A DNA stretch of 59,339 bases from Actinomycetes bacterium (GTDB lineage Bacteria > Actinomycetota > Acidimicrobiia > Acidimicrobiales > RAAP-2), in contig JAJZBK010000017.1 of the NCBI GenBank assembly GCA_021798955.1, forward strand, positions 1-59,339. Reading direction: 5' to 3'. This document shows positions 16,540 through 25,519 of the stretch, piece by piece. The translations under genes and the position numbers were made by a program. The first letter of the stretch is position 1; the number at the start of each line of letters is the position of its first letter. Below the pieces are notes generated by a model that worked only from the letters and a program-made list of their open reading frames with translations, did not search any database and had not been told where the DNA came from.

Positions 16540-19434
16540 GTGACGACCATGCCAGCGACCGAACCCGCCGGAGGACCAGCCGAGGACAGCCGGCCGGCTC
16601 GTCGCGGCCGCAGGAGCGGTGCCCCAGGGGGCAGGCCGTTGGTCATCGTCGAGTCGCCCGCCAAGGCCAAGACGATCGCCAGCATGCTGGGCCCTGACTA
16701 CGTGGTCGAGTCCTCCATCGGCCACATCCGCGACCTGCCGCGTCGGGCGGACGAGGTGCCGGCTGCCTACAAGGACCAAGCGTGGGCCCGTCTCGGGGTC
16801 GACGTCGACAACGGCTTCAAGCCGCTGTACATCGTCTCGCCCGACAAACGGGCCCAAGTGGCCCGGCTGAAGCAGCTGGTGCGGGAAGCCAACGAGGTCT
16901 ACCTGGCTTCGGACGAGGACCGCGAGGGCGAGTCGATCGCCTGGCACCTGCTCGAGGTCCTCGCACCGCAGGTCCCGGTGAAGCGGATGGTCTTCCACGA
17001 GATCACCCCGGCGGCCATCCAGCGTGCTGTTGAGGAGTGGCGAGACCTCGACCGACGTCTGGTCGACGCCCAGGAGGCCCGGCGGATCCTCGACCGGCTC
17101 TACGGCTACGAAGTGTCTCCCGTCCTGTGGAAGAAGGTCATGCCGCGGCTCTCGGCGGGCCGGGTGCAAAGCGTGGCCACCCGCATGGTCGTCGAGCGCG
17201 AGCGGGCACGGATGCGGTTCCGGTCGGCGTCGTGGTGGGGCGTGGACGGCACCTTCGCCGTCACCGTGGAGGTCGCGGCCGGCACGCCGGCGACGTTCGA
17301 GGCTGCGCTGGTCGCCGTCGACGACGTGCCGCTCGCCACCGGTCGAGACTTCGACGAGGGCGGCCGGCTCGCCGCGTCCGGACCGGTCACCGTCCTCGAC
17401 GAGGACGGCGCCCGGTCCCTCGCCAGTCGCCTGGCCGGTGCCGAGTTCACCGTCGCGTCGGTCACCCACCGCCCCTTCCGACGTTCGCCGGCCCCGCCCT
17501 TCATGACCTCGACGCTCCAGCAGGAGGCGGGTCGCAAGCTCCGCTTCAGTGCCCAGCGAGCCATGCAAGTCGCCCAACGGCTGTACGAGGGCGGGTGGAT
17601 CACCTACATGCGCACGGACGCCACCACGCTGTCGGACCAGGCGCTGACGGCTGCCCGCGCCCAGGCCACCGCCCTCTACGGCCCGGACTACGTTCCGGCC
17701 CAGCCGCGTCGCTACGAGCGCAAGGTGAAGAACGCCCAGGAGGCGCACGAGGCCATCCGTCCGGCCGGCGAGGTGTTCCGGACGCCCGAGGAGGCAGCGG
17801 GCCACCTCGTCGGCGACGAGCTCCGCCTCTACGAGCTCATCTGGAAGCGGACGGTGGCGTCGCAGATGACCGACGCCACCGGCACGAGCGCCCAGGTGCG
17901 CCTGGTCGGGACCGTGCCCGCCGGCGACGGCACGGCAGAGACGAAGGCGACCTTCTCCGCCAGTGGCAAGGTCATCCAGTTCCCCGGGTTCCTTCGTGCC
18001 TACGTCGAAGGGGAGGACGACCCCGAGGCCGAGCTGGCTGATCGCGAGGTCCACCTGCCGCCGCTCGTCGAGGGCGATGCCGTCGCCGCCCGGACCTTCG
18101 AGCCCGGTGGCCACAGCACCCAGCCGCCGGCCCGGTACACCGAGGCGTCCTTGGTCAAGGCCATGGAAGAGCTCGGCGTCGGTCGGCCCTCGACGTACGC
18201 CAGCGTGATCGCCACCATCCTCGATCGCGGGTACGTCTGGAAGAAGGGCACCGCGCTCGTCCCCTCCTTCACCGCGTTTGCCGTGGTGGGTCTCCTCGAG
18301 CGCTACTTCGCCGAGCTGGTGGACTACGGCTTCACGGCGGCCATGGAGGACGACCTCGACGCCATCGCCGCGGGCAGCGAGGAGGCGTTGCCCTGGCTGA
18401 CCCGGTTCTACTTCGGCCAGGACGGCGGCGACGGAGGGGCGCCGACGGGCAACGGGCACGACAAGTTGACCCGGATCGGCCTCAAGCGCGAGGTCAGCGA
18501 GAACCTCGGCGTGATCGACGCCCGCGAGGTCAATTCCATCCCCATCGGGGTAGCGGGCGACGGGCAGCCGATCGTCGCTCGCGTCGGTCGCTACGGGCCG
18601 TACCTCCAGCGGGGTGAGGACCGGGTGTCCATCCCCGACGACCTGCCACCCGACGAGCTGACCCCACAGCGCGCCGAGGAGCTGTTGGTCGCGCCATCGG
18701 GGGACCGCGTGCTCGGCACGGACCCGGCGAGCGGTCTGCCCGTCTGGGTGAAGGCGGGCCGGTACGGTCCCTACGTCCAGCTCGGCGACGTGGTCGATGG
18801 GAAGCCCAAGCCGCGCACCTCGTCGTTGTTCTCGTCCATGTCACCCGACACGCTCACGCTCGACCAGGCGCTCCAGCTTCTGTCCATTCCCCGCACCGTG
18901 GGCACGGACCCGGCCAGTGGCGAGGAGATCGTGGCGCTGAACGGCCGCTTCGGCCCGTACCTCAAAAAGGGGAACGACAGCCGGAGCCTCGCCGGCGAGG
19001 AACAGTTGCTCACGGTCACCGTCGAGGAGGCACTGGCGCTCTTTGCCCAGCCCAAGACCCGACGAGGCCGGGCAACCGCCGGACCGTTGCGTGAGCTCGG
19101 TCCCGATCCGGACACGGGGCTGCCCATGGTGGTGCGTGACGGCCGCTTCGGTCCCTATGTCACCGACGGCACGACGAACGCCTCGCTGCGCAAGGGTGAC
19201 GACGTCGAGAGCCTGACCGTCGAGCGGGCCGCCGAGCTCCTCGCCGAGCGCCGGGCCGCCGGGCCGTCCACGCGGCGGGCCCCGGTCAAGAAGGCCAGCG
19301 CCACCAAGAAGGCCAGCGCCACCAAGAAGGCCAGCGCCACCAAGAAGGCCAGCGCCACCAAGAAGGCCAGCGCCACCAAGAAGGCCAGCGCCACCAAGAA
19401 GGCCAGCGCCACCAAGGCGACGGCTGGCGAGTGA
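16540..19434 (+). CDS. topA: DNA topoisomerase I (type IA)
   Basis: A 964-residue enzyme that relaxes negative supercoils. An N-terminal TOPRIM domain begins LVIVESPAKAKTIASMLG, with the acidic SDEDREGESIAWHL. The active-site tyrosine is Y356 in GWITYMRTDATTLS. The C-terminal region holds repeated TopA C-terminal modules seen as GRYGPYLQ, GRYGPYVQ, GRFGPYLK and GRFGPYV, without zinc-finger cysteines, as in actinobacterial TopA. The protein ends in a basic tail of seven KKASAT units encoded by an 18-bp tandem repeat. Basic tails of this kind bind DNA and raise processivity in actinobacterial enzymes. It starts at GTG 16540 or ATG 16549. It overlaps tmk by 4 bp. Confidence 0.97.
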   Translation: MTTMPATEPAGGPAEDSRPARRGRRSGAPGGRPLVIVESPAKAKTIASMLGPDYVVESSIGHIRDLPRRADEVPAAYKDQAWARLGVDVDNGFKPLYIVSPDKRAQVARLKQLVREANEVYLASDEDREGESIAWHLLEVLAPQVPVKRMVFHEITPAAIQRAVEEWRDLDRRLVDAQEARRILDRLYGYEVSPVLWKKVMPRLSAGRVQSVATRMVVERERARMRFRSASWWGVDGTFAVTVEVAAGTPATFEAALVAVDDVPLATGRDFDEGGRLAASGPVTVLDEDGARSLASRLAGAEFTVASVTHRPFRRSPAPPFMTSTLQQEAGRKLRFSAQRAMQVAQRLYEGGWITYMRTDATTLSDQALTAARAQATALYGPDYVPAQPRRYERKVKNAQEAHEAIRPAGEVFRTPEEAAGHLVGDELRLYELIWKRTVASQMTDATGTSAQVRLVGTVPAGDGTAETKATFSASGKVIQFPGFLRAYVEGEDDPEAELADREVHLPPLVEGDAVAARTFEPGGHSTQPPARYTEASLVKAMEELGVGRPSTYASVIATILDRGYVWKKGTALVPSFTAFAVVGLLERYFAELVDYGFTAAMEDDLDAIAAGSEEALPWLTRFYFGQDGGDGGAPTGNGHDKLTRIGLKREVSENLGVIDAREVNSIPIGVAGDGQPIVARVGRYGPYLQRGEDRVSIPDDLPPDELTPQRAEELLVAPSGDRVLGTDPASGLPVWVKAGRYGPYVQLGDVVDGKPKPRTSSLFSSMSPDTLTLDQALQLLSIPRTVGTDPASGEEIVALNGRFGPYLKKGNDSRSLAGEEQLLTVTVEEALALFAQPKTRRGRATAGPLRELGPDPDTGLPMVVRDGRFGPYVTDGTTNASLRKGDDVESLTVERAAELLAERRAAGPSTRRAPVKKASATKKASATKKASATKKASATKKASATKKASATKKASATKATAGE
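19288..19413 (+). repeat. 18-bp tandem repeat x7 in the topA 3' end
   Basis: AAGAAGGCCAGCGCCACC is repeated seven times without a visible mismatch and encodes (KKASAT)7. Nucleotide-perfect identity, including synonymous positions, points to recent expansion. Confidence 0.95.
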
Positions 19435-20075
19435 CCATGTCGGCGCCAGGCCGGCTGGTGGCACTCGAAGGGATCGACGGTTGCGGTAAGTCGACCCAGG
19501 CAAGACGGCTGGCGAAGACGCTGGGCGCCACGGTGACCCACGAGCCGGGTGCGACGGCGCTGGGGCGGGAGGTGCGCAGCCTGGTCCTGAGGCCGGGAGC
19601 GTCGCTCGATCCCCGCGCCGAGGCGTTGTTGCTGGCGGCTGACCGGGCCCAGCACGTGGCCGAGGTGATCGCCCCGGCGCTCGGACGTGGTGGCTGGGTG
19701 GTCACCGATCGGTTCTCGGCCTCGACCCTCGCCTACCAGGGCTACGGGCGGGGCATGGACGTCGAGGAGCTCGACCGGCTGGTCCGTTGGGCGACCGGAG
19801 GACTCGCCCCTGATCTCGTCGTGCTGCTCGACGTCCCGGTGGCGGTGGCGGCAGCCCGCCGCCGGGGCCACGGTGCCGATCGGCTCGAGGCCCTTGGCGC
19901 CGAGTTCCAACAGCGGGTGGCTGCCGGTTTCGCCGCGCTGGCCGAAGCCGACCCAGCGCGCTGGGTCGTCGTCGACGGCACGGGGCGTGCCGAGGAGGTG
20001 GCCGCTGCCACCCTCGCCGCGGTCGTCGACCGGCTCGGTTGGCCGGACGGGGCGGTGACAGGGGGAGCGGAGTGA
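19431..20075 (+). CDS. tmk: Thymidylate kinase
   Basis: A 214-residue dTMP kinase (dTMP + ATP to dTDP). The P-loop is ALEGIDGCGKSTQ (residues 11-23), with the DRF motif in VVTDRFSASTLAYQGYGRG. The LID region is short, with Arg residues in AARRRGHGADRLE. The GTG start overlaps the topA stop (GTGA); ATG 19437 is an alternative. The topA-tmk-holB order is typical of actinobacteria. Confidence 0.95.
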   Translation: MTMSAPGRLVALEGIDGCGKSTQARRLAKTLGATVTHEPGATALGREVRSLVLRPGASLDPRAEALLLAADRAQHVAEVIAPALGRGGWVVTDRFSASTLAYQGYGRGMDVEELDRLVRWATGGLAPDLVVLLDVPVAVAAARRRGHGADRLEALGAEFQQRVAAGFAALAEADPARWVVVDGTGRAEEVAAATLAAVVDRLGWPDGAVTGGAE

Positions 20076-21154
20076 GCACCGGGGTCGACGGGCACGAGGC
20101 GGTCGACCTGCCGGCCGCCTCGCTTTTTGCTGCCGTCGTCGGACAGCCCCGGGCCGTCGCCTCGCTGCGCGCTGCGGCGCGCCGTCCCGTCCACGCCTAC
20201 CTGCTGCACGGGCCAGCCGGTTCGGGGACCCGGTCCGCCGCACGAGCGTTCGCCGCTGCCCTCCTCTGCCCCCGAGGCGGTTGCGGCGCGTGCGCCACCT
20301 GCCAGCGGGTGCTTGCTGGCAACCACACCGACTTCGTCGAGGTCGAACGCACCGGTGCCTCTGTCGACGTCGAGACGGCCCGTCGGGTGGTGGCCCAGGC
20401 ACAACGCCGACCTCGGGAGGGCGGGCGCCAGGTCCTGGTCGTCGCCGACGTCCACCTCGCCGCGCTCGCGGTACCGGCGCTCCTCAAGACCGTCGAGGAA
20501 CCTCCCGAGGGAACGGTCTTCGTCCTGATCGCCGATAGCGTGCCCGAGAGCCTGACCACACTGGCCAGCCGTTGTGTCCGCGTTCCCTTCGACCCGGTTC
20601 CCGACCAGGCCGTCGCTCGTTGGCTCGAGGACGCGGGCGTCGACCCCGCCACGGCGGTCGCGGTGGCTCGCCGGGCCGGCGGGAACCTCGACCGTGCCCG
20701 GCTGCTCGCCACCGATCCCGGCTTTGCCGCTCGCCAAGAGCAGTGGCGAACCGTCCGCTCCCGTCTCGACGGCACGGGGTCGGCGGCGGTGCGCGCTGCC
20801 GACGCGTTGCTCGCCGCCGTCGACGAGTCGCTCGGGCCGCTCCGGCGCAGGCACGAGGAGGAGGTGCAGCTCGCTGCCGAGCGTGCCGAGCGGGCCGGTG
20901 AGCGCTCGGTGCCGGGGCGGCGCGAGCTGGAGGACCGACATCGGCGCGAGCAACGACGCTGGCGGACCGACGAGCTGCGGGCAGGCTTGGCCGAGCTCGC
21001 CGGGGCGGAACGTGAGCGACTGGCCAGAGGGGACCCTCGGGCCGTGGCGGCCGTCGACCGGATCGCCAGTGCCGCGGCCGCCCTGACGCGGAACCCCAAC
21101 GAGGCGCTCCTCCTCGAGGCGCTCCTTGCCGCCCTGTCCGATCTCGACGCCTGA
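20072..21154 (+). CDS. holB: DNA polymerase III delta-prime subunit
   Basis: A 360-residue clamp-loader subunit. It begins with a AAA+ module (VVGQPRAVASLRAAA, HAYLLHGPAGSGTRSAA). The zinc-finger module has Cys in LLCPRGGCGACATCQ, and KTVEEPPEGTVFVLIA matches the delta-prime/DnaX signature. The Walker A equivalent lacks the catalytic Lys (GPAGSGTRS), as expected for delta-prime, which does not hydrolyse ATP. The C-terminal part is helical and charged. GTG 20072 overlaps the tmk stop by 4 bp. Confidence 0.92.
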   Translation: MSTGVDGHEAVDLPAASLFAAVVGQPRAVASLRAAARRPVHAYLLHGPAGSGTRSAARAFAAALLCPRGGCGACATCQRVLAGNHTDFVEVERTGASVDVETARRVVAQAQRRPREGGRQVLVVADVHLAALAVPALLKTVEEPPEGTVFVLIADSVPESLTTLASRCVRVPFDPVPDQAVARWLEDAGVDPATAVAVARRAGGNLDRARLLATDPGFAARQEQWRTVRSRLDGTGSAAVRAADALLAAVDESLGPLRRRHEEEVQLAAERAERAGERSVPGRRELEDRHRREQRRWRTDELRAGLAELAGAERERLARGDPRAVAAVDRIASAAAALTRNPNEALLLEALLAALSDLDA

Positions 21155-21211
21155 CCAGGTCGCAGCCGCTCGGTCTCGGGGGCGAGTCGTTGGGCTGTCG
21201 GGGCAGTGGGC

Positions 21212-21217
21212 TAGGGT
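21212..21217 (+). promoter_or_regulatory. TAGGGT -10 of the tRNA-Thr gene
   Basis: A TANNNT match ending 10 nt before the tRNA 5' end. A TTGGGC at 21190-21195 with 16-bp spacing could serve as the -35. Confidence 0.5.
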
Positions 21218-21227
21218 GTGTGGCCTC

Positions 21228-21300
21228 GCCTGGGTAGCTCAGACGGCAGAGCAACGCACTCGTAATGCGTAGGTCAGGAGTTCGATTCTCCTCCCAGGCT
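21228..21300 (+). tRNA. tRNA-Thr (anticodon CGT)
   Basis: A full cloverleaf: acceptor arms GCCTGGG/CCCAGGC, D-arm GCTC/GAGC, anticodon stem ACGCA/TGCGT with loop CTCGTAA (anticodon CGT, reading ACG), T-arm AGGAG/CTCCT with TTCGATT loop, discriminator T. CCA is not encoded. It stands alone between holB and a membrane-protein gene. Confidence 0.97.
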
Positions 21301-21340
21301 CGCGGGCCGCAGGGCCGGTGCATGCGAGTGCCCGGCTGGG

Positions 21341-21400
21341 CGGTGGCCCGGTCGGTGGTGGCCTGGTCGGCGGTGGCCCGGTCGGCGGTGGCCCGGTCGG
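21341..21400. repeat. 15-bp tandem repeat x4 between tRNA-Thr and the next gene
   Basis: Unit CGGTGGCCCGGTCGG at 21341, 21371 and 21386, with a diverged copy at 21356; a partial fifth unit follows. It lies in non-coding sequence about 45 bp before the next start. Confidence 0.8.
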
Positions 21401-21445
21401 CGGTGCCGAGGGGCGCGTTGCGGTTCCGCCGGAGCCGTCGGTACC

Positions 21446-22102
21446 ATGACGACCGGGATGCGCAAGTACTTCACGTGGCGGAACATCGCCCTCCACGTGC
21501 TCGTCGCCGTACTGGTCCCGGTGTTCCTCTGGTTGGGCGACTGGCAGTACCACGCTGCCGAGAGCGGCAACACCTTGAGCTGGGTCTACACCTTCGAGTG
21601 GCCGGCGTTCGCCCTGTACGCCCTCTACGTGTGGTGGCAGCTCATCCACGACCGCTCGACCGCCCTCGACAAGCTCCGAGCCGCTCGCGAGCGCGCCGCC
21701 GCCGCGGCCTCGGGCGTTCCGATCGAAGAGGTGCCGGGGTGGGCGCTCGACCGGCGGCTCTCCAAGGCGCTGACCCGGGCGAGCCTCGGCAAGCCTGATG
21801 CCCCTGCCCTGGCCTCCGGTGCCGTTGCCCAGGCGATCGCTTCCTCGTCGGAGCCCGGCGGTGGGGCGGCGGGCATCCGGCGAGACGACCCGACGCCGAT
21901 CGGTGCGGCGCCTGACGTCGGAGGGGGAGACGCCGTGGCCGTGCCGGTCGCCGGCCGGGAGCCGGTGCTCGTCGGGGACAACGGGCCCGACATCGTCGAC
22001 GCCGACGTCCTCGATGTCACCGTCGAGGTCGACGAGGAGCTCGACGCCTACAACCGCTATCTGGCCGAGCTGAGCCGCAGCGACCCGCCCAAGCGCTGGT
22101 GA
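21446..22102 (+). CDS. Conserved actinobacterial two-helix membrane protein
   Basis: A 218-residue protein starting MTTGMRKYFTWRN. Two N-terminal transmembrane helices follow (about 12-34, IALHVLVAVLVPVFLWLG, and about 48-67, FEWPAFALYALYVWW), then a basic helix (STALDKLRAARERAA) and an acidic C-terminal domain ending DAYNRYLAELSRSDPPKRW. The family is widespread in actinobacteria and sometimes mis-annotated as a glucitol-operon regulator; I see no DNA-binding domain. The start may be the second ATG at 21458, which gives MRKYFTWRN as in homologues; a TACCAT hexamer overlaps the first ATG. Confidence 0.75.
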   Translation: MTTGMRKYFTWRNIALHVLVAVLVPVFLWLGDWQYHAAESGNTLSWVYTFEWPAFALYALYVWWQLIHDRSTALDKLRAARERAAAAASGVPIEEVPGWALDRRLSKALTRASLGKPDAPALASGAVAQAIASSSEPGGGAAGIRRDDPTPIGAAPDVGGGDAVAVPVAGREPVLVGDNGPDIVDADVLDVTVEVDEELDAYNRYLAELSRSDPPKRW

Positions 22103-22160
22103 CCCGGAGCCCGGGTGCCAGAGGTCTGCGGTCTGCGCAGACTGTGGCGCTTGGGCTGTG

Positions 22161-22166
22161 TAGGGT
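22161..22166 (+). promoter_or_regulatory. TAGGGT -10-like hexamer before the ECF sigma gene
   Basis: Exactly 6 nt before the ATG at 22173, leaderless geometry. I found no GGAAT...GTT SigR-type autoregulatory promoter in the 70-bp gap. Confidence 0.45.
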
Positions 22167-22172
22167 GCGTCT

Positions 22173-22751
22173 ATGGCCGATCAGGCGGACTTCACCGACC
22201 TCGCCATGGAGCACATGCCGGCGCTCTACACCGCCGCCCTGCGGATGACCCGCAACCCTGCCGACGCCGAGGACCTCGTACAGGAGACGTTCCTCAAGGC
22301 CTACCGGTCCTTCGGTAGCTTCGAAGCCGGCACCAACCTGAAGGCCTGGCTCTACCGCATCCTCACCAACACCTACATCAATTCGTACCGCGCGAAGAAG
22401 CGACGGCCCGAGGTTGCCGACGTCGAGGACGTCGAGGACCTCTACCTCTACCACCACCTGGGTGCCGACCACCCTGGTGGCTTGGGACGGAGCGCCGAGG
22501 AGGAAGCGCTCGAGCGGTTCACGGACGACGACGTGAAGGCCGCCATCGAGGCCTTGCCCGACGCCTTCCGGATCGCCGTCCTGCTCGCCGACGTGGAGGG
22601 GTTCTCCTACAAGGAGATCGCCGAGATCACCGACGTTCCCATCGGAACGGTCATGAGCCGGATCCACCGCGGAAGAAAGGCTCTCCAAAAGGCGTTGTTC
22701 GAGGTCGGGAACGCCCGAGGCCTGGTGGGTGCAGCGGGAGAGGGAAGGTAG
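22173..22751 (+). CDS. sigR: ECF sigma factor, SigR/SigH-like
   Basis: A 192-residue ECF sigma factor. Region 2 is [20 protein letters not shown] through [21 protein letters not shown], and [17 protein letters not shown] is highly typical of SigR/SigH, the thiol-oxidative-stress sigma of actinobacteria. Region 4 is [20 protein letters not shown] with [14 protein letters not shown]-type sequence (here [18 protein letters not shown]). It is followed 12 bp later by a zinc anti-sigma gene, the expected RsrA/RshA partner. It should control thioredoxin, mycothiol and proteostasis genes under disulfide stress. Confidence 0.9.
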   Translation: MADQADFTDLAMEHMPALYTAALRMTRNPADAEDLVQETFLKAYRSFGSFEAGTNLKAWLYRILTNTYINSYRAKKRRPEVADVEDVEDLYLYHHLGADHPGGLGRSAEEEALERFTDDDVKAAIEALPDAFRIAVLLADVEGFSYKEIAEITDVPIGTVMSRIHRGRKALQKALFEVGNARGLVGAAGEGR

Positions 22752-22763
22752 GAGCTCGGGACC

Positions 22764-23090
22764 GTGCCGGAGCCGATGACAGAGCCTGTACCCGATGGTC
22801 GTGAGAGCGGGGCCGGCGGTGACCCGTGTGACGAGCCCACCGCCGGCTTCATCGACTGTGACGAGTCCATCGGGCGCCTCTACTCGTACCTCGACGGTGA
22901 GCTCACCGAACAGCGTCGTATCGAGATCGCCCGTCACCTCGACCTGTGCGGACCATGTGTGTCGGCCTTCGGTTTCGAGGCCGAGCTGCGCAAGGTCATC
23001 GCCAACCGGTGCAAGGACTACGTCCCGGACACCCTGATCGCCCGGGTGGCCGAGGCGATCCGCAGCGAGGCCGACCTGCGGTCGAACTGA
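22764..23090 (+). CDS. rsrA: Zinc-binding anti-sigma factor, RsrA/RshA-like
   Basis: A 108-residue ZAS-type anti-sigma. The helix with [20 protein letters not shown] is followed by [19 protein letters not shown], which contains the HxxxCxxC zinc/thiol switch, and a further Cys in KVIANRCKD. Under oxidation such proteins form a disulfide, lose zinc and release the sigma factor. GTG 22764 is the start, with ATG 22776 possible. It sits directly after the sigma gene on the same strand. Confidence 0.88.
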   Translation: MPEPMTEPVPDGRESGAGGDPCDEPTAGFIDCDESIGRLYSYLDGELTEQRRIEIARHLDLCGPCVSAFGFEAELRKVIANRCKDYVPDTLIARVAEAIRSEADLRSN

Positions 23091-23187
23091 GCCGAGTGCC
23101 GGCGTTCGCCCTCGGCGCTCGACGGGAACGTCGACGGGGCAAGCCGACCGGGCAGGCAGCCTGTCCCCGAGGCAACCGGTCCCTCCA

Positions 23188-23231
23188 GGGCAACCCAACC
23201 GGGGCCCACCGGGCAGGAGCCAGGGTTGCCC
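23188..23231 (+). terminator. 9-bp inverted repeat downstream of the sigma/anti-sigma pair
   Basis: GGGCAACCC (23188-23196) pairs with GGGTTGCCC (23223-23231) around a 26-nt GC-rich loop. It lies about 100 bp after the anti-sigma stop and 85 bp before the next start. No T-tract. Confidence 0.3.
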
Positions 23232-23303
23232 AGGGCTGACCAGGGCCAGCCAGTGAGGGTGTGACCGTGGCGGCGCCGGATGCCGCAGGTGGTTCCTGTT
23301 CCC

Positions 23304-23309
23304 TACACT
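23304..23309 (+). promoter_or_regulatory. TACACT -10-like hexamer before the zinc metalloprotease gene
   Basis: TANNNT match 7 nt before the GTG at 23317; no Shine-Dalgarno sequence is present. Confidence 0.45.
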
Positions 23310-23316
23310 GGTCTGG

Positions 23317-24492
23317 GTGAGCGAGCCTACGGGGCGATCCGGTCCTCTGGTGTCACTGGGCGACGGTGACGGCGCAGGTCGGCAGGACGAGCCCCGGCAG
23401 CCCGACGCGGTCTCGTGGGACGTCGCCCAGCGGATCGCCGAGTGGGTCGCGCGTCGCAGCCCCGTACCGGCTCCGTACCGGCCCGACCTCCTCCAGGCCG
23501 ACGTCGCCGACGTGACGGCCGAGGCCGAGGCGTTGGTGGAGGCGGCGACGGGGCTCCGCTCGCCGGGCGGACCGACCCGTGCCGAGGTGACCGACCGGGC
23601 GGGCTGGGTAGCGGCCAACATCGCCGGCTTCCGGCGGCTGGTCGGCCCGCACCTCGATCGGCTCTCGCCACACCGTGCAGGGGAGCGCTTCGGGCTCGAC
23701 CCTCGGGTCACCCGGTCGCTGACGGCGGCAAGCCGGGCGGCCACCGGCGCACAGATGGGCACCATCCTCGGGTGGCTCTCCACCCGCGTGCTCGGTCAGT
23801 ACGACCTGCCGATGGTCGACGATGCACCCGACGAACACGACGTCGTCTACTTCGTGGGCCCGAACATCGTCGCCCTCGAGCGCGAGCACGGCTTCGACCC
23901 ACACCAGTTCCGGCTGTGGCTCGCCCTCCACGAGGTCACCCACCGCTACCAGTTCACCGCCGTCCCCTGGATGCGCCAGTACTTCGTCTCCTTGGTCGAC
24001 TCCGGTCTGGCCAGCCTCGGACCGGATCCTTCCCGGTGGGCCGAGGCGTTGCGGCGGTTGACCGAGGACGTCCTTGCCGGGCGCAACCCCTTGCGTGAGC
24101 ACGGGGCGTTGGGCCTTGTGGCGACGCCCGAGCAGCTCGAGGACTTGCGACAGATCCAGGCGCTCATGAGCCTGCTCGAGGGGCACGGAGACGTCACCAT
24201 GGGTCGTGCCGGAGCCGACGTCGTCCCGTCGGCACCCGAGTTCGCCGCTGTCCTCCGACGCCGTCGCAACCAGGCGCGTGGCCCGGTTCGTCTGCTCCAG
24301 CAACTGGTTGGTCTCGAGGCCAAGTTGCGGCAGTACGAGGAGGGTGCGCGCTTTGTGACGGCCGTCGAGGCGTCCGGCGGGCCCGAGCTGTTCCGACGAG
24401 TGTGGACCGGGCCCGAGTGGCTCCCCTCGCTCGGCGAACTGCGAGACCCCGACCGGTGGATCGCCCGTGTCGGACCGGCTGCCGCCCGCTGA
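23317..24492 (+). CDS. Zinc-dependent metalloprotease, DUF2342-type
   Basis: A 391-residue protein of the actinobacterial zincin family often labelled 'coenzyme F420 biosynthesis-associated'. The core is WLALHEVTHRYQF, an HExxH metalloprotease motif. VSWDVAQRIAEWVARRSP at the N-terminus and VVYFVGPNIVALER before the active site are also family-typical. In M. tuberculosis the homologue (Rv3626c) likewise precedes tilS and hpt, and the order is the same here. The last 26 bp overlap the tilS start in another frame, suggesting co-transcription. Substrate unknown; no signal peptide is seen, so a cytoplasmic location is likely. Confidence 0.85.
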   Translation: MSEPTGRSGPLVSLGDGDGAGRQDEPRQPDAVSWDVAQRIAEWVARRSPVPAPYRPDLLQADVADVTAEAEALVEAATGLRSPGGPTRAEVTDRAGWVAANIAGFRRLVGPHLDRLSPHRAGERFGLDPRVTRSLTAASRAATGAQMGTILGWLSTRVLGQYDLPMVDDAPDEHDVVYFVGPNIVALEREHGFDPHQFRLWLALHEVTHRYQFTAVPWMRQYFVSLVDSGLASLGPDPSRWAEALRRLTEDVLAGRNPLREHGALGLVATPEQLEDLRQIQALMSLLEGHGDVTMGRAGADVVPSAPEFAAVLRRRRNQARGPVRLLQQLVGLEAKLRQYEEGARFVTAVEASGGPELFRRVWTGPEWLPSLGELRDPDRWIARVGPAAAR

Positions 24493-25519
24493 GCAGGCCT
24501 GTGGCCGTCCGCTGGTGGTGCCGGCGGACCTGGTCGCCCCGCTGTTGACCCGGTGCACCTTTCCGCCCGCCGGCACGCCGCTCACCTGCGCCGTCTCGGG
24601 CGGACCTGACTCGCTCGCCTTGCTCGTCCTGGCCGTGGCGGCAGGGTGCGCGGTCACCGCGGTCCACGTCGACCACGGCCTGCGCGCCGACGGTGCTGCC
24701 GAAGCGCTCGTCGTCTCCGATGTGGCGGCGAGGTTGGGCGCCCGGAGCCGTTCGGTCCGGGTGGAAGTCGGAGAGGGGCCGAACCTCGAGGCCCGGGCAC
24801 GCGTCGCCCGGCAGGGGGCCATCGGCCCGGAGGCAGCAACGGGTCATACCGCCGACGACCAGGCGGAGACGGTCCTCGTCAACCTGCTGCGGGGGGCTGG
24901 TGTCGACGGGCTGGCCGCCATGCGGCTGGGCGTTCGGCATCCCATCCTCCGCCTCCGGCGGACGGAGACAGCGGGCCTGTGCGCGTCGCTCGGGCTTGAG
25001 CCGGTGCGAGACCCGAGCAACCACGACCCGCGCTTCGTCCGCAACCGGGTCCGCCACGAGCTGCTTCCGCTCTGTTCAGCGATCGCCGGCCGGGACGTCG
25101 TCCCGGTCTTGGCCGGGCAAGCCGAGGTCCTCGCCGGTGACGCAGACGTGCTCGCCGCCCTGGCCGCCGTGCTCGATCCTACAGACGCACGGGCGCTCGC
25201 CGGAGCCCCCGAACCGGTGGCCCGGCGCGCCATCCGGCAGTGGCTGACTGGGGCGGGTCGCTACCCTCCCAGCCGCGCCGCGGTGGCCCGCGTGCTCGAT
25301 GTCGCACGAGGCCGGTGGCGGGCGACTGAGCTCGCCGGCATGGGCCGGTTGTCCCGGCGCGACGGCCGGCTCACGCTCGGAGGCCCCTGCCCGTCCGCTG
25401 GGCCAGACGAGGGCGTCGATGACGGCACCGCGCCAGCCCAGGGGCGAGGGGTGCCGGAGGGAACCGGCCCGGAGGGCGAGCGGGTGGTCGCAGCGTGCTC
25501 GGATAGTCTCGGCCCGTGA
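24467..25519 (+). CDS. tilS: tRNA(Ile)-lysidine synthase
   Basis: A 350-residue PP-loop ATPase that converts C34 of tRNA-Ile(CAU) to lysidine. The PP-loop is [17 protein letters not shown], followed by [26 protein letters not shown] and [21 protein letters not shown], all TilS signatures. It has the short actinobacterial C-terminus and ends in a low-complexity Gly/Glu-rich tail of about 45 residues that looks non-conserved. GTG 24467 overlaps the metalloprotease end by 26 bp, and its stop overlaps hpt. Confidence 0.93.
   Translation: MSDRLPPAEQACGRPLVVPADLVAPLLTRCTFPPAGTPLTCAVSGGPDSLALLVLAVAAGCAVTAVHVDHGLRADGAAEALVVSDVAARLGARSRSVRVEVGEGPNLEARARVARQGAIGPEAATGHTADDQAETVLVNLLRGAGVDGLAAMRLGVRHPILRLRRTETAGLCASLGLEPVRDPSNHDPRFVRNRVRHELLPLCSAIAGRDVVPVLAGQAEVLAGDADVLAALAAVLDPTDARALAGAPEPVARRAIRQWLTGAGRYPPSRAAVARVLDVARGRWRATELAGMGRLSRRDGRLTLGGPCPSAGPDEGVDDGTAPAQGRGVPEGTGPEGERVVAACSDSLGP
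25504..25509 (+). promoter_or_regulatory. TAGTCT -10-like hexamer before hpt
   Basis: It lies within the tilS 3' end, 6 nt before the hpt GTG. It could be an internal leaderless promoter for hpt and the folate genes. Confidence 0.4.

Noticed and set aside
19288-19413. CRISPR-like regular repeat
   Set aside because: Units are contiguous without spacers and in frame with topA; the same holds for the other tandem arrays. No cas genes are present.
18841-19503. Minus-strand frame encoding a GALLGG-repeat, collagen-like protein over the topA tail
   Set aside because: It is only the reverse reading of the KKASAT repeat; the plus-strand reading continues a conserved topoisomerase.
22103-22172. SigR-type autoregulatory promoter (GGAAT-n18-GTT) before the ECF sigma gene
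   Set aside because: The motif is not present in the gap; only a TAGGGT hexamer is seen.
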